Shown here piece by piece: positions 33,544-42,053 of a stretch of 64,000 nucleotides of DNA. The notes under the pieces are model-generated. The model ran no database searches, was not told the origin of the DNA, and saw only the letters and a program-made list of their open reading frames with translations. A program made the translations under genes and the position numbers. Positions within the stretch are counted from its first letter, which is position 1; each line of letters begins with the position of its first letter. The DNA lies in the NCBI GenBank assembly GCA_050293315.1, contig JBNKMS010000007.1, positions 1 to 64,000 of the forward strand, read 5' to 3'. The DNA is from CBFDBF01 sp050293315. Lineage in GTDB: Bacteria > Pseudomonadota > Gammaproteobacteria > Chromatiales > Chromatiaceae.

Positions 33544-34875
33544 ATGGGTACTGTTAACATGACACAGACCAATCCAAAAGCTCTTCCAGACCTTATCCAA
33601 TTGCTTGAGGCCCTTCCGGAACCCAAGGTCCTGATGACACCTGACTATAGGATCGTGGCGGTGAACGATGCCTACCGGCGCCAGTTCGGAGTGGATGACA
33701 GTGTACAGGGGCGCTTCTGTTACGATGTCTCACACCACTACACCACACCATGTGATCAGGCCGGTGAAAGCTGCCCATTACGCGATTGTCTTATATCTGG
33801 CGAGCCGCGCCGGGTACTGCATGTCCATCAGACCCCTGCCGGACCTGAGCACGTCGAGGTGATAATTGCACCCGTTGCAGGAGAAGAGAACGAGACATTT
33901 TTCCTGGAGACGATGCGAATTCTGCGTCATGCCAGACTCGGCACCAAAGATCGTGAACTAGTAGGGTTCGACCGTTCTTTCATGCACATGCTGGAGTTGG
34001 CCCGCCGCGTTTCCGCCAAGGATATCTCGGTGTTATTACTGGGTGAATCCGGAACTGGCAAGGAGTTAGTGGCCCATGCCATCCATGATATGAGCCCTCA
34101 TGCAGACTCGCCTTTTGTAGCAGTTGACTGTTCCAGCCTCACCGAAACCCTATTCGAGAGTGAACTGTTCGGACATGAGCGCGGCGCCTTTACCGGGGCA
34201 CTATCACGCAAGATCGGCCTGGTGGAGGCCGCAGAGGGCGGCACCCTGTTTTTAGATGAGGTGGGAGATATACCTCTACCGCTACAGGTTAAGCTGCTCC
34301 GACTCCTGGAAACCGGAACCTATAGGCGCGTTGGCGGCGTCGAACCATTAAGTGCAAACTTCAGGGTGATCGCCGCCACCCATCGTGATCTGGAAGCAAT
34401 GGTTAAAGCTGGCAGCTTTCGTCAGGATTTATACTACCGTATAAATGTATTCCCTATTGTCCTGCCACCACTGCGTCAACGCCTCAATGATCTGCCAAAA
34501 TTAGTTGAACAACTACTTGCCCGAATTACACAGGATCGTCCAGCTAAATTGAGTCGCGATGCAATTTCACTATTGGCAACACACGATTTTCCAGGAAACG
34601 TGCGCGAACTGCGTAATCTGTTGGAACGAGCTATTGTACTATCAGATGGGGACACCTTAACACCGCAGCACTTTCCTGATCTTCTTGATGAATCAAAGAA
34701 AAGAGAACCGGTGGATATGGAGTTCAGCGGTATAATTCCACTAGACCTGATGGAAAAACGCTATCTTGAATGGGCGGTCGCAAACTTTCCTGGAGATAGG
34801 CAATCCCTGGCTGCAAAACTAGGCGTCAGCGAACGTACCCTTTATCGCAAGCTTCAGTTAAACACAGAGTCTTAA
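33544..34875 (+). CDS. PAS domain sigma-54-dependent transcriptional activator
   Basis: 443 residues; ATG 33559 is an alternative start. The N-terminal PAS domain contains Cys59, Cys70, Cys77 and Cys82 (FCYDVSHHYTTPCDQAGESC then PLRDC). The AAA+ domain has Walker A GESGTGKE (Lys172), the sigma-54 contact loop GAFTGA (213-218) and Walker B FLDEVG. A Fis-type helix-turn-helix is at the C-terminus (LAAKLGVSERTLYRKLQL). It lacks the GAF domain and Cys linker of NifA, so it is not NifA. It is divergent from the NifX-fold/cyd genes and probably controls them. The cysteines suggest a redox, metal or sulfide signal, which is inference. Confidence 0.9.
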   Translation: MGTVNMTQTNPKALPDLIQLLEALPEPKVLMTPDYRIVAVNDAYRRQFGVDDSVQGRFCYDVSHHYTTPCDQAGESCPLRDCLISGEPRRVLHVHQTPAGPEHVEVIIAPVAGEENETFFLETMRILRHARLGTKDRELVGFDRSFMHMLELARRVSAKDISVLLLGESGTGKELVAHAIHDMSPHADSPFVAVDCSSLTETLFESELFGHERGAFTGALSRKIGLVEAAEGGTLFLDEVGDIPLPLQVKLLRLLETGTYRRVGGVEPLSANFRVIAATHRDLEAMVKAGSFRQDLYYRINVFPIVLPPLRQRLNDLPKLVEQLLARITQDRPAKLSRDAISLLATHDFPGNVRELRNLLERAIVLSDGDTLTPQHFPDLLDESKKREPVDMEFSGIIPLDLMEKRYLEWAVANFPGDRQSLAAKLGVSERTLYRKLQLNTES

Positions 34876-34946
34876 TAATCTGTAGGTATCGCCCTCTATA
34901 CCTATTATACTTTGATACATCTGCTCACATAAGTTAGAGAATATAA

Positions 34947-35408
34947 TTGAGTACACAACAACGACAACTCGGCTGGCGAGAATGGGTACAGCTACCGGAT
35001 CTTGGTCTGCCAGCTATGAAGGCCAAAGTAGACACCGGGGCCAGAACCTCATGTATACACGCGTTTGCCCTGGATACCTTCAACCGCGACGGCACGGATT
35101 GGGTGCGGTTTTCAGTACATCCAATCCAGAACAGCATTGAGCAAGAGATAGAGTGTGAGGCGCCAGTAGTTGATCGCAGATCGGTAAAAGACTCCGGCGG
35201 ACACAGCGAAGAGCGCGTGGTCATTAAAACAACCATTCTAATTGGCGACTGGAGAGATGAGATTGAGATGACACTGACTGCTCGCGATAACATGAGGTTT
35301 CGTATCTTGCTTGGACGTACAGCGATCAAGGCCGGCAACTTTATAATCAACCCTGCCCTCTCTTATATCCAGGGCGGCGAGAACGGACAGACCAAGGCAC
35401 CGATATGA
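34947..35408 (+). CDS. RimB-type zinc/aspartic protease-like protein (PF05618)
   Basis: 153 residues from TTG 34947. The motif MKAKVDTGARTSCIHAFALD resembles a retropepsin DTG site, and the C-terminal RILLGRTAIKAGNFIINPAL is typical of the ATP-dependent zinc protease family. In Pseudomonas a member (RimB) is encoded with rimK and acts on glutamylated ribosomal protein S6. Here it overlaps the rimK start by 4 bases. Confidence 0.85.
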   Translation: MSTQQRQLGWREWVQLPDLGLPAMKAKVDTGARTSCIHAFALDTFNRDGTDWVRFSVHPIQNSIEQEIECEAPVVDRRSVKDSGGHSEERVVIKTTILIGDWRDEIEMTLTARDNMRFRILLGRTAIKAGNFIINPALSYIQGGENGQTKAPI

Positions 35409-36310
35409 AGATAGCCATTCTATCGCGCAACCCAAAACTCTACTCCACTAAAAGGTTCGTCGAAGCGGCAAATGCGCGCGGGCATGAGTGCAGGGTATTG
35501 GATGCACTTCGCTGTTATATGAATATCACCTCACTGCGTCCATCCATCCATTATAAAGGAGAAGACCTGACCGGATTCGATGCCATAATCCCGCGTATCG
35601 GCGCCTCCGTCACCTTCTATGGCACGGCCGTGTTGCGCCAATTCGAGATGATGGGTGTATATCCGCTCAACGAGTCTGTTGCCGTGACCCGTTCCAGAGA
35701 CAAACTTAGATCTCTCCAACTCCTGGCGCGTAAGGGGATCGGCATGCCGGTCACCGGTTTTGCCCATTCACCGGATGATATTCAGGACATGCTGCGCATG
35801 ATTGGTGGTGCGCCCGCCGTGATCAAACTTCTGGAGGGCACCCAGGGTATAGGGGTGGTCCTGGCTGAGACAGATAAAGCGGCAGAGAGTGTAGTCGAGG
35901 CGTTCATGGGTCTGAGGGCCAATATACTTATCCAGGAGTTTATCAAGGAAGCGGGCGGTGCTGATATCCGCTGCTTTGTTATCGGTGGCAAGGTGGTGGC
36001 CGCCATGAAGCGCCAAGGCAAGGAGGGCGAGTTCCGCTCCAATCTGCACCGCGGCGGCTCTGCCAAACTGGTACGACTGACCCCGGGGGAGCGCTCCACC
36101 GCGGTACGCGCAGCCAAGATCATGGGGCTGAATGTGTGCGGTGTGGATATCCTCAGATCAAACCATGGACCTGTGGTCATGGAGGTAAATTCATCTCCAG
36201 GTCTTGAGGGTATCGAGGCAGCAACTGGTAAGGACGTTGCCACAATGATTATCGAGTTTATCGAAAAGAACGCGAAACCACACAGAACCAGAACCAAGGG
36301 TAAGGGGTAG
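35405..36310 (+). CDS. rimK: RimK, ATP-grasp ribosomal protein S6 glutamate ligase
   Basis: 301 residues, as in Escherichia coli. The ATP-grasp fold is seen in GAPAVIKLLEGTQGIGVVLA, ILIQEFIKEAGGADIRCFVI and the metal-binding VMEVNSSPGLEGIE. RimK adds glutamates to the C-terminus of ribosomal protein S6. It is in an overlapping operon with a zinc protease-like gene upstream and a desuccinylase-like gene downstream. Confidence 0.95.
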   Translation: MKIAILSRNPKLYSTKRFVEAANARGHECRVLDALRCYMNITSLRPSIHYKGEDLTGFDAIIPRIGASVTFYGTAVLRQFEMMGVYPLNESVAVTRSRDKLRSLQLLARKGIGMPVTGFAHSPDDIQDMLRMIGGAPAVIKLLEGTQGIGVVLAETDKAAESVVEAFMGLRANILIQEFIKEAGGADIRCFVIGGKVVAAMKRQGKEGEFRSNLHRGGSAKLVRLTPGERSTAVRAAKIMGLNVCGVDILRSNHGPVVMEVNSSPGLEGIEAATGKDVATMIIEFIEKNAKPHRTRTKGKG

Positions 36311-37356
36311 TGTCGATGCGGGAGGATTTCATTATAGCGGATTCCAAGATCAGTCCTGGCAGCCGTGATGTAATCAACCTGCATCTGCCAGGCATGCATA
36401 CCAGCACCCATGTGGAGATGCCTATCCATGTAGTGCACGGGAAAAAGGATGGACCCACCCTGTTTATCAGTGCTGCAATCCATGGTGATGAGATCAACGG
36501 TATAGAGATTATCCGTCGCGTATTATCTCTATCTTCTCTGAAGAGACTCAGCGGAACCATACTCGCCGTACCTATAGTCAATGTCTTGGGTTTTCACAAT
36601 CATGCACGCTATCTTCCAGACCGACGTGACCTGAACAGAAGCTTCCCCGGACGTGAAACCGGTAGCCTGGCGGGGCGTATGGCAAACGTATTCATGTCAC
36701 ATGTGGTGCAACGCTCAGATATTGGGATTGACCTGCATACCGCTGCCATACATCGTGACAATTTCCCCCAGATCCGCGCCAACATGAATGATGCGAAGAT
36801 CGCCCCCCTGGCCAGGGAGTTCGGCTCTCCTATCCTGCTGCATTCTGCCGCACCAGAGGGATCACTCCGCGCTGTCGCTGCCAACGCGTCCGTATCAGTG
36901 ATGGTGTTCGAGGCGGGAGAGGCGCTACGCTTTGACGAGGTATCAATCCGGGTCGGAGTCAGGGGTATCGTCAACGTACTGCGTCATCTTGGGATGCTGC
37001 CGCAGCTGAAAAAGAGATCAACCAGACCGGCCGCCCTACTCCGCTCCAGCATGTGGGTGCGCGCCCCTAAGAGCGGCATACTGCGTGCCCAGGTAAAACT
37101 TGGCAGTATGGTAACAAAAGGTGAGCAGTTGGGGGTGATCTCAGATCCTACAGGCCAGATGGAGGCGACAATCAACGCCCCATCAGACGGCATCATCATT
37201 GGGCGCACCAATATACCGTTGATTTATGAGGGTGAGGCCCTGTTCCACATCGGCCATACCCGCCAGACCTCTCTGCTGGAAAAACACCTGGATACGCTAC
37301 AGGATGAGCCGTTACAGGCCCCGCCAGAGCTGGTGGAAGAGCCGGTGATTGTTTAG
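36310..37356 (+). CDS. Succinylglutamate desuccinylase/aspartoacylase-family protein
   Basis: 348 residues from GTG 36310, whose G is the last base of the rimK stop; ATG 36316 is an alternative. The zinc site of M14-like acylases is visible as SAAIHGDEINGIE and DLHTAAIHRDNFP. The C-terminal domain (RAPKSGILRAQVKLGSMVTK) is like a biotinyl-lipoyl fold. The substrate is unknown; members of this family are often found in rimK operons. Confidence 0.88.
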   Translation: MSMREDFIIADSKISPGSRDVINLHLPGMHTSTHVEMPIHVVHGKKDGPTLFISAAIHGDEINGIEIIRRVLSLSSLKRLSGTILAVPIVNVLGFHNHARYLPDRRDLNRSFPGRETGSLAGRMANVFMSHVVQRSDIGIDLHTAAIHRDNFPQIRANMNDAKIAPLAREFGSPILLHSAAPEGSLRAVAANASVSVMVFEAGEALRFDEVSIRVGVRGIVNVLRHLGMLPQLKKRSTRPAALLRSSMWVRAPKSGILRAQVKLGSMVTKGEQLGVISDPTGQMEATINAPSDGIIIGRTNIPLIYEGEALFHIGHTRQTSLLEKHLDTLQDEPLQAPPELVEEPVIV

Positions 37357-37414
37357 CATCAAATTCTGTTTCCGCGCTCTGACAGTGCCAGGGATGGCAT
37401 TAATCAGAGCTTCC

Positions 37415-38287
37415 TTAAGATGCGTGGGACCTCTCTCTCAGCTCCGCCAGCCAACTCCTCTGACGGTTGCGCCGGTGGCGCTCCTCCAACATCGCACGTA
37501 CCTTTGCCTCTGTCTTGTTGTATGGCACCTGCTTTCCAGGCTTGATCTTTTCACATAACAAAATATGAAAACCCATCTCCGATTCAATGATGGAGCTGAT
37601 CTGACCCTCTTCCATTGAAAACAGTACCGCGTCCAGCTCTGGGTATAGCTGCCCCGCCTTGACCTCTCCCAGTCTGCCGCCCTCCATCGCGGTAGGACAC
37701 TCGGAGTAGCGTTTAGCGAATTGGGGGAAACGGTTGGCCCTGCCCGCCAGCTTGTCCACCACCTGCTCCATCCTCGCAATCGCAGCATCCCTGCTGTTTT
37801 CGGGAAAATCTGGATTCACGGTAATCAGGATATGGCTGGCAACCCGCAGCTCAGGCTGTTCAAAACGTTCCCTGTGCATCTCATAGAACAGACGCACATC
37901 GACGTCGCTTATGGGGTCACTACCTGCGGTTACCAGCTGCATCACCCCATCGAACATCAGCTCTCGATAGAGCGCGTGGTGCAGACCAGCCTCATCCAGT
38001 CCGTTGTCCTGCAGATCCTGCAGGAATTCGTCCTTGCTCTGATAACGGGATGCAATACTGGCCACCGATCGGTGCACCTGCTCCTCCGGTATCACCAGCC
38101 CATCGGCCTCTGGTGCAGCAATCACCAGCGACTCCAGCTCGTAACTCTTGCTCGCCTTCCGGTAGACCTGCTGGTACTCATCTGGATTAAGCTGCGGCAG
38201 GTTCTTGCCAAAATCGTTCAACGCATTGCGCAGCAGGTGATAACTGAATTCAGGCGAGACCGTATGTTTATCATCTGCCGGAATCAC
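37415..38287 (-). CDS. nifM: NifM, parvulin-type prolyl isomerase for NifH maturation
   Basis: 290 residues. The C-terminal PPIC-type domain spans about residues 150-255 (LRVASHILITVNPDFPENSR; FAKRYSECPTAMEGGRLGEV; GFHILLCEKIKPGK). NifM is required for folding of the Fe protein NifH in Azotobacter and Klebsiella. Its start overlaps the nifZ stop by 4 bases. It is the last gene of nifV-cysE-nifW-nifZ-nifM. Confidence 0.93.
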   Translation of the reverse strand: MIPADDKHTVSPEFSYHLLRNALNDFGKNLPQLNPDEYQQVYRKASKSYELESLVIAAPEADGLVIPEEQVHRSVASIASRYQSKDEFLQDLQDNGLDEAGLHHALYRELMFDGVMQLVTAGSDPISDVDVRLFYEMHRERFEQPELRVASHILITVNPDFPENSRDAAIARMEQVVDKLAGRANRFPQFAKRYSECPTAMEGGRLGEVKAGQLYPELDAVLFSMEEGQISSIIESEMGFHILLCEKIKPGKQVPYNKTEAKVRAMLEERHRRNRQRSWLAELRERSHAS

Positions 38288-38748
38288 TGCCCATCTCCGT
38301 ATTCTGGTGAGATGAAATCCAGAGAGCCCTCCGGCACCTGCAGGGTCCGCCCGTTAAAACGCACATGATAGGCGGGACCACCTTCACACTCGCGCAGCAC
38401 CTTCTCAATCTCACCCTCAGCACCGGGGTTGGCAACGACTTCTCCACCTATGGCCAGCGGGATCGTCGGGGTGACCTTCTCGCGAAACTCAAAGCGCGTT
38501 GGGATCCAGGGATCGGATGCGGGCTGCAACTCCTGTTCACGGCAACCCACCATACGTCCGGCCTCGATAAAGTCGACCGAATATATCAACTGGTCCTGCA
38601 GAAAGGTCCCGACATCGCGCACATATCCGACACTGCCACTACGCACCAGCAGACGCCCTCTCGGTTCACCCGGGAAGGTGCCATCATTACGCAGATTGCG
38701 GATAACCCGCACCGCCTCGCCATATTCAAACCTTGGTCGCACTGCCAC
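38284..38748 (-). CDS. nifZ: NifZ, P-cluster assembly protein
   Basis: 154 residues. The family N-terminus RFEYGEAVRVIRNLRNDGTF and a paired SH3-like domain with GSVGYVRDVGTFLQDQLIYS are visible. NifZ assists formation of the second P-cluster in the MoFe protein. It overlaps nifW by 23 bases, so the two are translationally linked. Confidence 0.93.
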   Translation of the reverse strand: MAVRPRFEYGEAVRVIRNLRNDGTFPGEPRGRLLVRSGSVGYVRDVGTFLQDQLIYSVDFIEAGRMVGCREQELQPASDPWIPTRFEFREKVTPTIPLAIGGEVVANPGAEGEIEKVLRECEGGPAYHVRFNGRTLQVPEGSLDFISPEYGDGQ

Positions 38749-39073
38749 CCACCTGTGATATTAAACCGGTCAGCGGGACCTCAACGCTGAACGGCTCATG
38801 CATCTTAAATACCCTAAACACCTTTTCCGTCTGTGCATCTGAACAGACAAAATCGTTGTAGGCCCGACCGAGCAGAGAGGCATACAACTCCCTCTGCCCG
38901 GTCTCGCTATCCGGCATATCCACGACATGTCCTATATAGTCATGAAAGCGCTGCAGTATATGCAGCCGGTTTACCTGCACCACCGACAGATCGTATTCGA
39001 TACCGAAATAGTCGAGGAACTCCTCAGCGCTATTCAGCTCATCCATATCAAGTTCCAATTCAGTTTCACTCAT
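38726..39073 (-). CDS. nifW: NifW, nitrogenase stabilising/protective protein
   Basis: 115 residues with the NifW pattern SAEEFLDYFGIEYDLSVVQV, NRLHILQRFHDYI and SLLGRAYNDFVCSDAQTEKV. NifW binds the MoFe protein during its maturation and limits oxygen damage. It lies between nif-type cysE and nifZ, as in Azotobacter. Confidence 0.94.
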   Translation of the reverse strand: MSETELELDMDELNSAEEFLDYFGIEYDLSVVQVNRLHILQRFHDYIGHVVDMPDSETGQRELYASLLGRAYNDFVCSDAQTEKVFRVFKMHEPFSVEVPLTGLISQVGGSATKV

Positions 39074-39100
39074 CCCGCATCTCCAGTATTTAAGCTTAGA

Positions 39101-39886
39101 CTATAATGGCCCACACACCTGTTTCGCATTGCACCGGACACACTCCTCCTCGCCTGCGTCACCACCAGCAATCTCTTTGTAGATACCAACCTCCTGCTCC
39201 AGCAGACGAATACGTTCCAACAGACAGTTGACTGCGTCCGCGACCGGATCAGGGATCAGGTGATGGTTAAGGTCGATCCCATCAACGGAACCGGTAGCTG
39301 CCTGGCTGGACTGCACCACCTTACCAGGGATGCCCACAACCGTCTTACCATCCGGTACCGCCTCGATGACGACCGAGTTTGCCCCCACCCGCGCCCCACT
39401 ACCTATAGTAATAGGCCCCAGGATCTTCGCCCCTGCACCGACTACCACACGGTCACCCAGGGTAGGATGGCGCTTACCCTTGTTCCAGGAGACACCCCCC
39501 AGAGTGACGCCGTGGTAGAGCGTTACATCATCACCAACCTCGGCAGTCTCACCAATTACTACGCCGGCCCCATGGTCGATAAAAAAGCGACGGCCGATAG
39601 TGGCGCCGGGGTGGATATCGACCCCGGTAAAAAACCTGGCGATGAAAGAGATAAGCCGCGGCAGATAGCGTTGGCCTCTCCGCCATAACCGATTGGCCAG
39701 GCGATAGAGCAGTATCGCGTGCACTCCCGGATAGGTTGTGATGATCTCAATCCTGGTACGCGCAGCGGGATCACGTTGAAACACACAGGAGACATCCTCC
39801 CGCAGCTGCCGCCACAGCGAAACCGGTCTCTTTTCTACCGCTGTTATCTCAGCAATAGCCAGCTCACATTTCACTGTAGCGTCCAT
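39101..39886 (-). CDS. cysE: Nif-cluster serine O-acetyltransferase (CysE1 type)
   Basis: 261 residues. The left-handed beta-helix hexapeptide repeats are clear (DIHPGATIGRRFFIDHGAGV; IGETAEVGDDVTLYHGVTLG), with His residues of the active site. It makes O-acetylserine for cysteine, which feeds Fe-S and cofactor assembly. The C-terminus carries an added Cys-containing tail ECVRCNAKQVCGPL. Its start overlaps the nifV stop by 16 bases. The nifV-cysE-nifW order is that of Azotobacter vinelandii. Confidence 0.93.
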   Translation of the reverse strand: MDATVKCELAIAEITAVEKRPVSLWRQLREDVSCVFQRDPAARTRIEIITTYPGVHAILLYRLANRLWRRGQRYLPRLISFIARFFTGVDIHPGATIGRRFFIDHGAGVVIGETAEVGDDVTLYHGVTLGGVSWNKGKRHPTLGDRVVVGAGAKILGPITIGSGARVGANSVVIEAVPDGKTVVGIPGKVVQSSQAATGSVDGIDLNHHLIPDPVADAVNCLLERIRLLEQEVGIYKEIAGGDAGEEECVRCNAKQVCGPL

Positions 39887-41025
39887 TCACCACCCTCCCC
39901 GCTAATCTGTGCATAGAAGTGGCGCAGATCACCATCCTCAGGTGGCCGCTTGTACTGCGCCACGTGATGGCGCACCAGCATGATCAGCATCTCCGCCTGT
40001 GAACGATTCAACTCCACACCCATATTCGCATAGGCCTGCATCACCGCATGACTGCCTGAGTGCTTACCCAACACAAACTGGTGATCACGGCCCATCTCTG
40101 CAGGATCAACCCCCTGATAGTTACGCCGGTCCTTTATCAGGCCATCCACATGGATGCCGGCCTCGTGGGTGAATACCCCCGCACCGACCAGACTCTTCTG
40201 CCAACCGACACTCCTCCCGGATGCGCGCTCGACCAGATTGGAGAGAGTGGCGTAGTGCGCCATGTCGATATCGTGTCCCTGGCTGAAAAAGTTGCGCAGC
40301 CCCATCACCACCTCCTCCAGGGGGGCATTGCCGGCCCGCTCGCCGAGACCGTGTACCGTGGTGTTCACATGGGTTGCACCGCCACGGACCGCAGCCAGGG
40401 TGTTAGCCGTCGCCAGCCCGAGATCATCATGGGCGTGCATCTCTATCTCCAGACCGGTGATAGAGCGCAGGTTACTGATGGCCTCATACACACCAAACGG
40501 ATCCATAATGCCGACGGTATCGGCAAAGCGAAAACGGCTGGCCCCGGCCAGCTCAGCCCGCTCCACCACCCGCCAGAGAAATTCAGGATCGGCGCGTGAG
40601 GCATCCTCACCGCCGATACATACCTCGACCCCCAGCTCTAGCGCCTCGCCAACACAGCGGTCGATCTGTTTTAGTACCCACTCGCGGGAACGGCCAAGTT
40701 TGTTAGTTATCTGCTGGTCTGACAGAGGTATCGACAGGTCTACCCGATGCACCCCCAACCCCCGGCACTGGGCTATGTCGTGACTATGCATGCGCGACCA
40801 GACCATGAGCTGGGCATTGCTGACCACATCCGCAACGGCCCGGATAGAGCGGCGCTCCTCCTCCCCCATCGAGGGGATGCCTATCTCCAGCTCCGGCACC
40901 CCCAGCGCATCCAGGGCATTGGCGATCGCCAGCTTCTCCTGCAGCGAAAATGCCACACCGGCCGACTGTTCGCCGTCGCGCAGGGTGGTGTCATTTACAG
41001 TAATTTTCGATGTATGTCTGTTCAT
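39871..41025 (-). CDS. nifV: NifV, homocitrate synthase
   Basis: 384 residues. The HMGL-type TIM barrel is marked by ITVNDTTLRDGEQSAGVAFS, the metal site EMHAHDDLGLATANTLAAVR and GERAGNAPLEEVVMGL, followed by LGKHSGSHAVM. It condenses acetyl-CoA and 2-oxoglutarate to homocitrate, the organic ligand of FeMo-co. AGGAG lies 7 bases before the ATG. The predicted sigma-54 transcript starts only about 13 bases upstream of the ATG, an unusually short leader that barely includes the ribosome binding site. Confidence 0.96.
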   Translation of the reverse strand: MNRHTSKITVNDTTLRDGEQSAGVAFSLQEKLAIANALDALGVPELEIGIPSMGEEERRSIRAVADVVSNAQLMVWSRMHSHDIAQCRGLGVHRVDLSIPLSDQQITNKLGRSREWVLKQIDRCVGEALELGVEVCIGGEDASRADPEFLWRVVERAELAGASRFRFADTVGIMDPFGVYEAISNLRSITGLEIEMHAHDDLGLATANTLAAVRGGATHVNTTVHGLGERAGNAPLEEVVMGLRNFFSQGHDIDMAHYATLSNLVERASGRSVGWQKSLVGAGVFTHEAGIHVDGLIKDRRNYQGVDPAEMGRDHQFVLGKHSGSHAVMQAYANMGVELNRSQAEMLIMLVRHHVAQYKRPPEDGDLRHFYAQISGEGGEWTLQ

Positions 41026-41048
41026 TGCTTACTCCTTACAGGCATAAG

Positions 41049-41064
41049 AGCAAGCGGCGTGCCA
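41049..41064 (-). promoter_or_regulatory. Sigma-54 promoter of nifV
   Basis: The minus strand reads TGGCACGCCGCTTGCT, an almost exact consensus with GG and GC ten bases apart. The predicted start is near 41038. Confidence 0.9.
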
Positions 41065-41137
41065 GAATTAATTTATATTAATATTCAATATGTTATGGAA
41101 GTATGCTGTAATAAACGAATGTCGAATCCAGCCAATT

Positions 41138-41153
41138 TGTAGCAAACGCTACA
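41138..41153. promoter_or_regulatory. NifA upstream activator sequence of nifV
   Basis: TGT-AGCAAACGCT-ACA fits the NifA site TGT-N10-ACA and is centred about 83 bp upstream of the GG of the nifV promoter. Its core is nearly the same as that at nifE. Confidence 0.85.
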
Positions 41154-41164
41154 AAGTTCAGCCG

Positions 41165-41539
41165 CTACAGCTTGAATGGTCTACAACACATGGTGGCACC
41201 GCACCACCTGCCGGTTGGAATCTGGGCACGGTGGTCGCGACTACCACGATAGAGATAGATCCAGGCCCGTCCCCAGAGGGTGGGTATAAGCCCCTTTCTA
41301 TACAACCGTGGATATGCCTCGAGACGATCGAGATCGACCAGACCCCTGCCGTCGACCCGGTAGACCTCCCCCTCTATGGCAGTCGAGCCCCCGGACACCA
41401 CCCCTGGATATGTCCCCAGATGCAGCATACGGTATCTCGGCCTGGTCAGATGGAGACCACAGAACTCTGCGCCAGAGAGTAGATGGTGATTGGCCTCTCC
41501 CCGACGCAGGGTGCCGTAGACAAAGACTAGATCAGACAA
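41165..41539 (-). CDS. Gamma-glutamylcyclotransferase-like (AIG2/GGACT) protein
   Basis: 124 residues. The family signature VFVYGTLRRGEANHHLLSGA and the acidic residue region AIEGEVYRVDGRGLVDLDRL are present. Such enzymes release 5-oxoproline from gamma-glutamyl amines or peptides. It lies between nifV and the nif ferredoxin in the same direction, but has repeat-rich DNA upstream and is not a known nif gene. Confidence 0.82.
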   Translation of the reverse strand: MSDLVFVYGTLRRGEANHHLLSGAEFCGLHLTRPRYRMLHLGTYPGVVSGGSTAIEGEVYRVDGRGLVDLDRLEAYPRLYRKGLIPTLWGRAWIYLYRGSRDHRAQIPTGRWCGATMCCRPFKL

Positions 41540-41584
41540 GTGAGACCCTCCCGGATAACTGCACTATACGGATTTCACACGAGC

Positions 41585-41710
41585 AATCGCTCACGGGAGT
41601 GAGCTCCTACAACACCACTACTTTTTTCGATTTAACCTGTAGGAGCCCGCACCTGCGGTCGATAAAAATCTGCTTCAGCACCTAATCGCTCACAGGAGTG
41701 AGCCCCTACA
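41585..41710. repeat. Three REP-like elements
   Basis: Copies at 41585-41611 and 41684-41710 are direct 27-base repeats that differ at two positions; each holds the inner palindrome CTCAC-GGGA-GTGAG or its variant. A divergent copy in the opposite orientation is at 41638-41663 and starts TGTAGGAGCCCGCACC. The TGTAGGAGC...GCGAT core is typical of REP elements in gammaproteobacteria, and a related pair is at 55914-55974. Confidence 0.8.
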
Positions 41711-41715
41711 TAATC

Positions 41716-42030
41716 TCACGCGGCCTTAGGTTGTGGTTCGTGGCTAAAACACTTCTTGGTACATATACGGGCACAGGATTCGCAGCCTATACAGTCCATA
41801 GGGTCCTTCAAGCTCATCACCATGACGACATCATCAGAGAAGTCATCATCATCCCCGTAGTCATCATCGTCATCATCCATGAGGTCGGCCCTTTCGATCA
41901 GGTCCAGCACATCTCGCGGGCACACCTTGAAGCAGCGACCGCAGCCAATACATTTGCCCTGATCAATGGCCACTACAAACTCCGGTATATACTCTTCACC
42001 GCCTCTAGTTAAACCAGTAATCATATTCAT
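41716..42030 (-). CDS. fdxB: Nif-specific ferredoxin III (two 4Fe-4S motifs)
   Basis: 104 residues. Two Cys motifs are visible: CIGCGRCFKVCPRDV and CIGCESCARICTKKC. Between them is a run of aspartates (MDDDDDDYGDDDDFSDD), longer than usual. It belongs to the ferredoxin family encoded after nifX and DUF269 in many diazotrophs. It may donate electrons to nitrogenase or to cofactor synthesis. AGGA lies 7 bases before ATG 42030. Confidence 0.92.
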   Translation of the reverse strand: MNMITGLTRGGEEYIPEFVVAIDQGKCIGCGRCFKVCPRDVLDLIERADLMDDDDDDYGDDDDFSDDVVMVMSLKDPMDCIGCESCARICTKKCFSHEPQPKAA

Positions 42031-42053
42031 CGGATTATCCTCTACTCAATATT

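Noticed and set aside
33544..34875. NifA
   Set aside because: The activator has a PAS domain with clustered Cys, no GAF domain and no Cys linker before the helix-turn-helix.
41585..41710. CRISPR array
   Set aside because: Only three short palindromic copies in mixed orientation with no regular spacers; they are REP-like.
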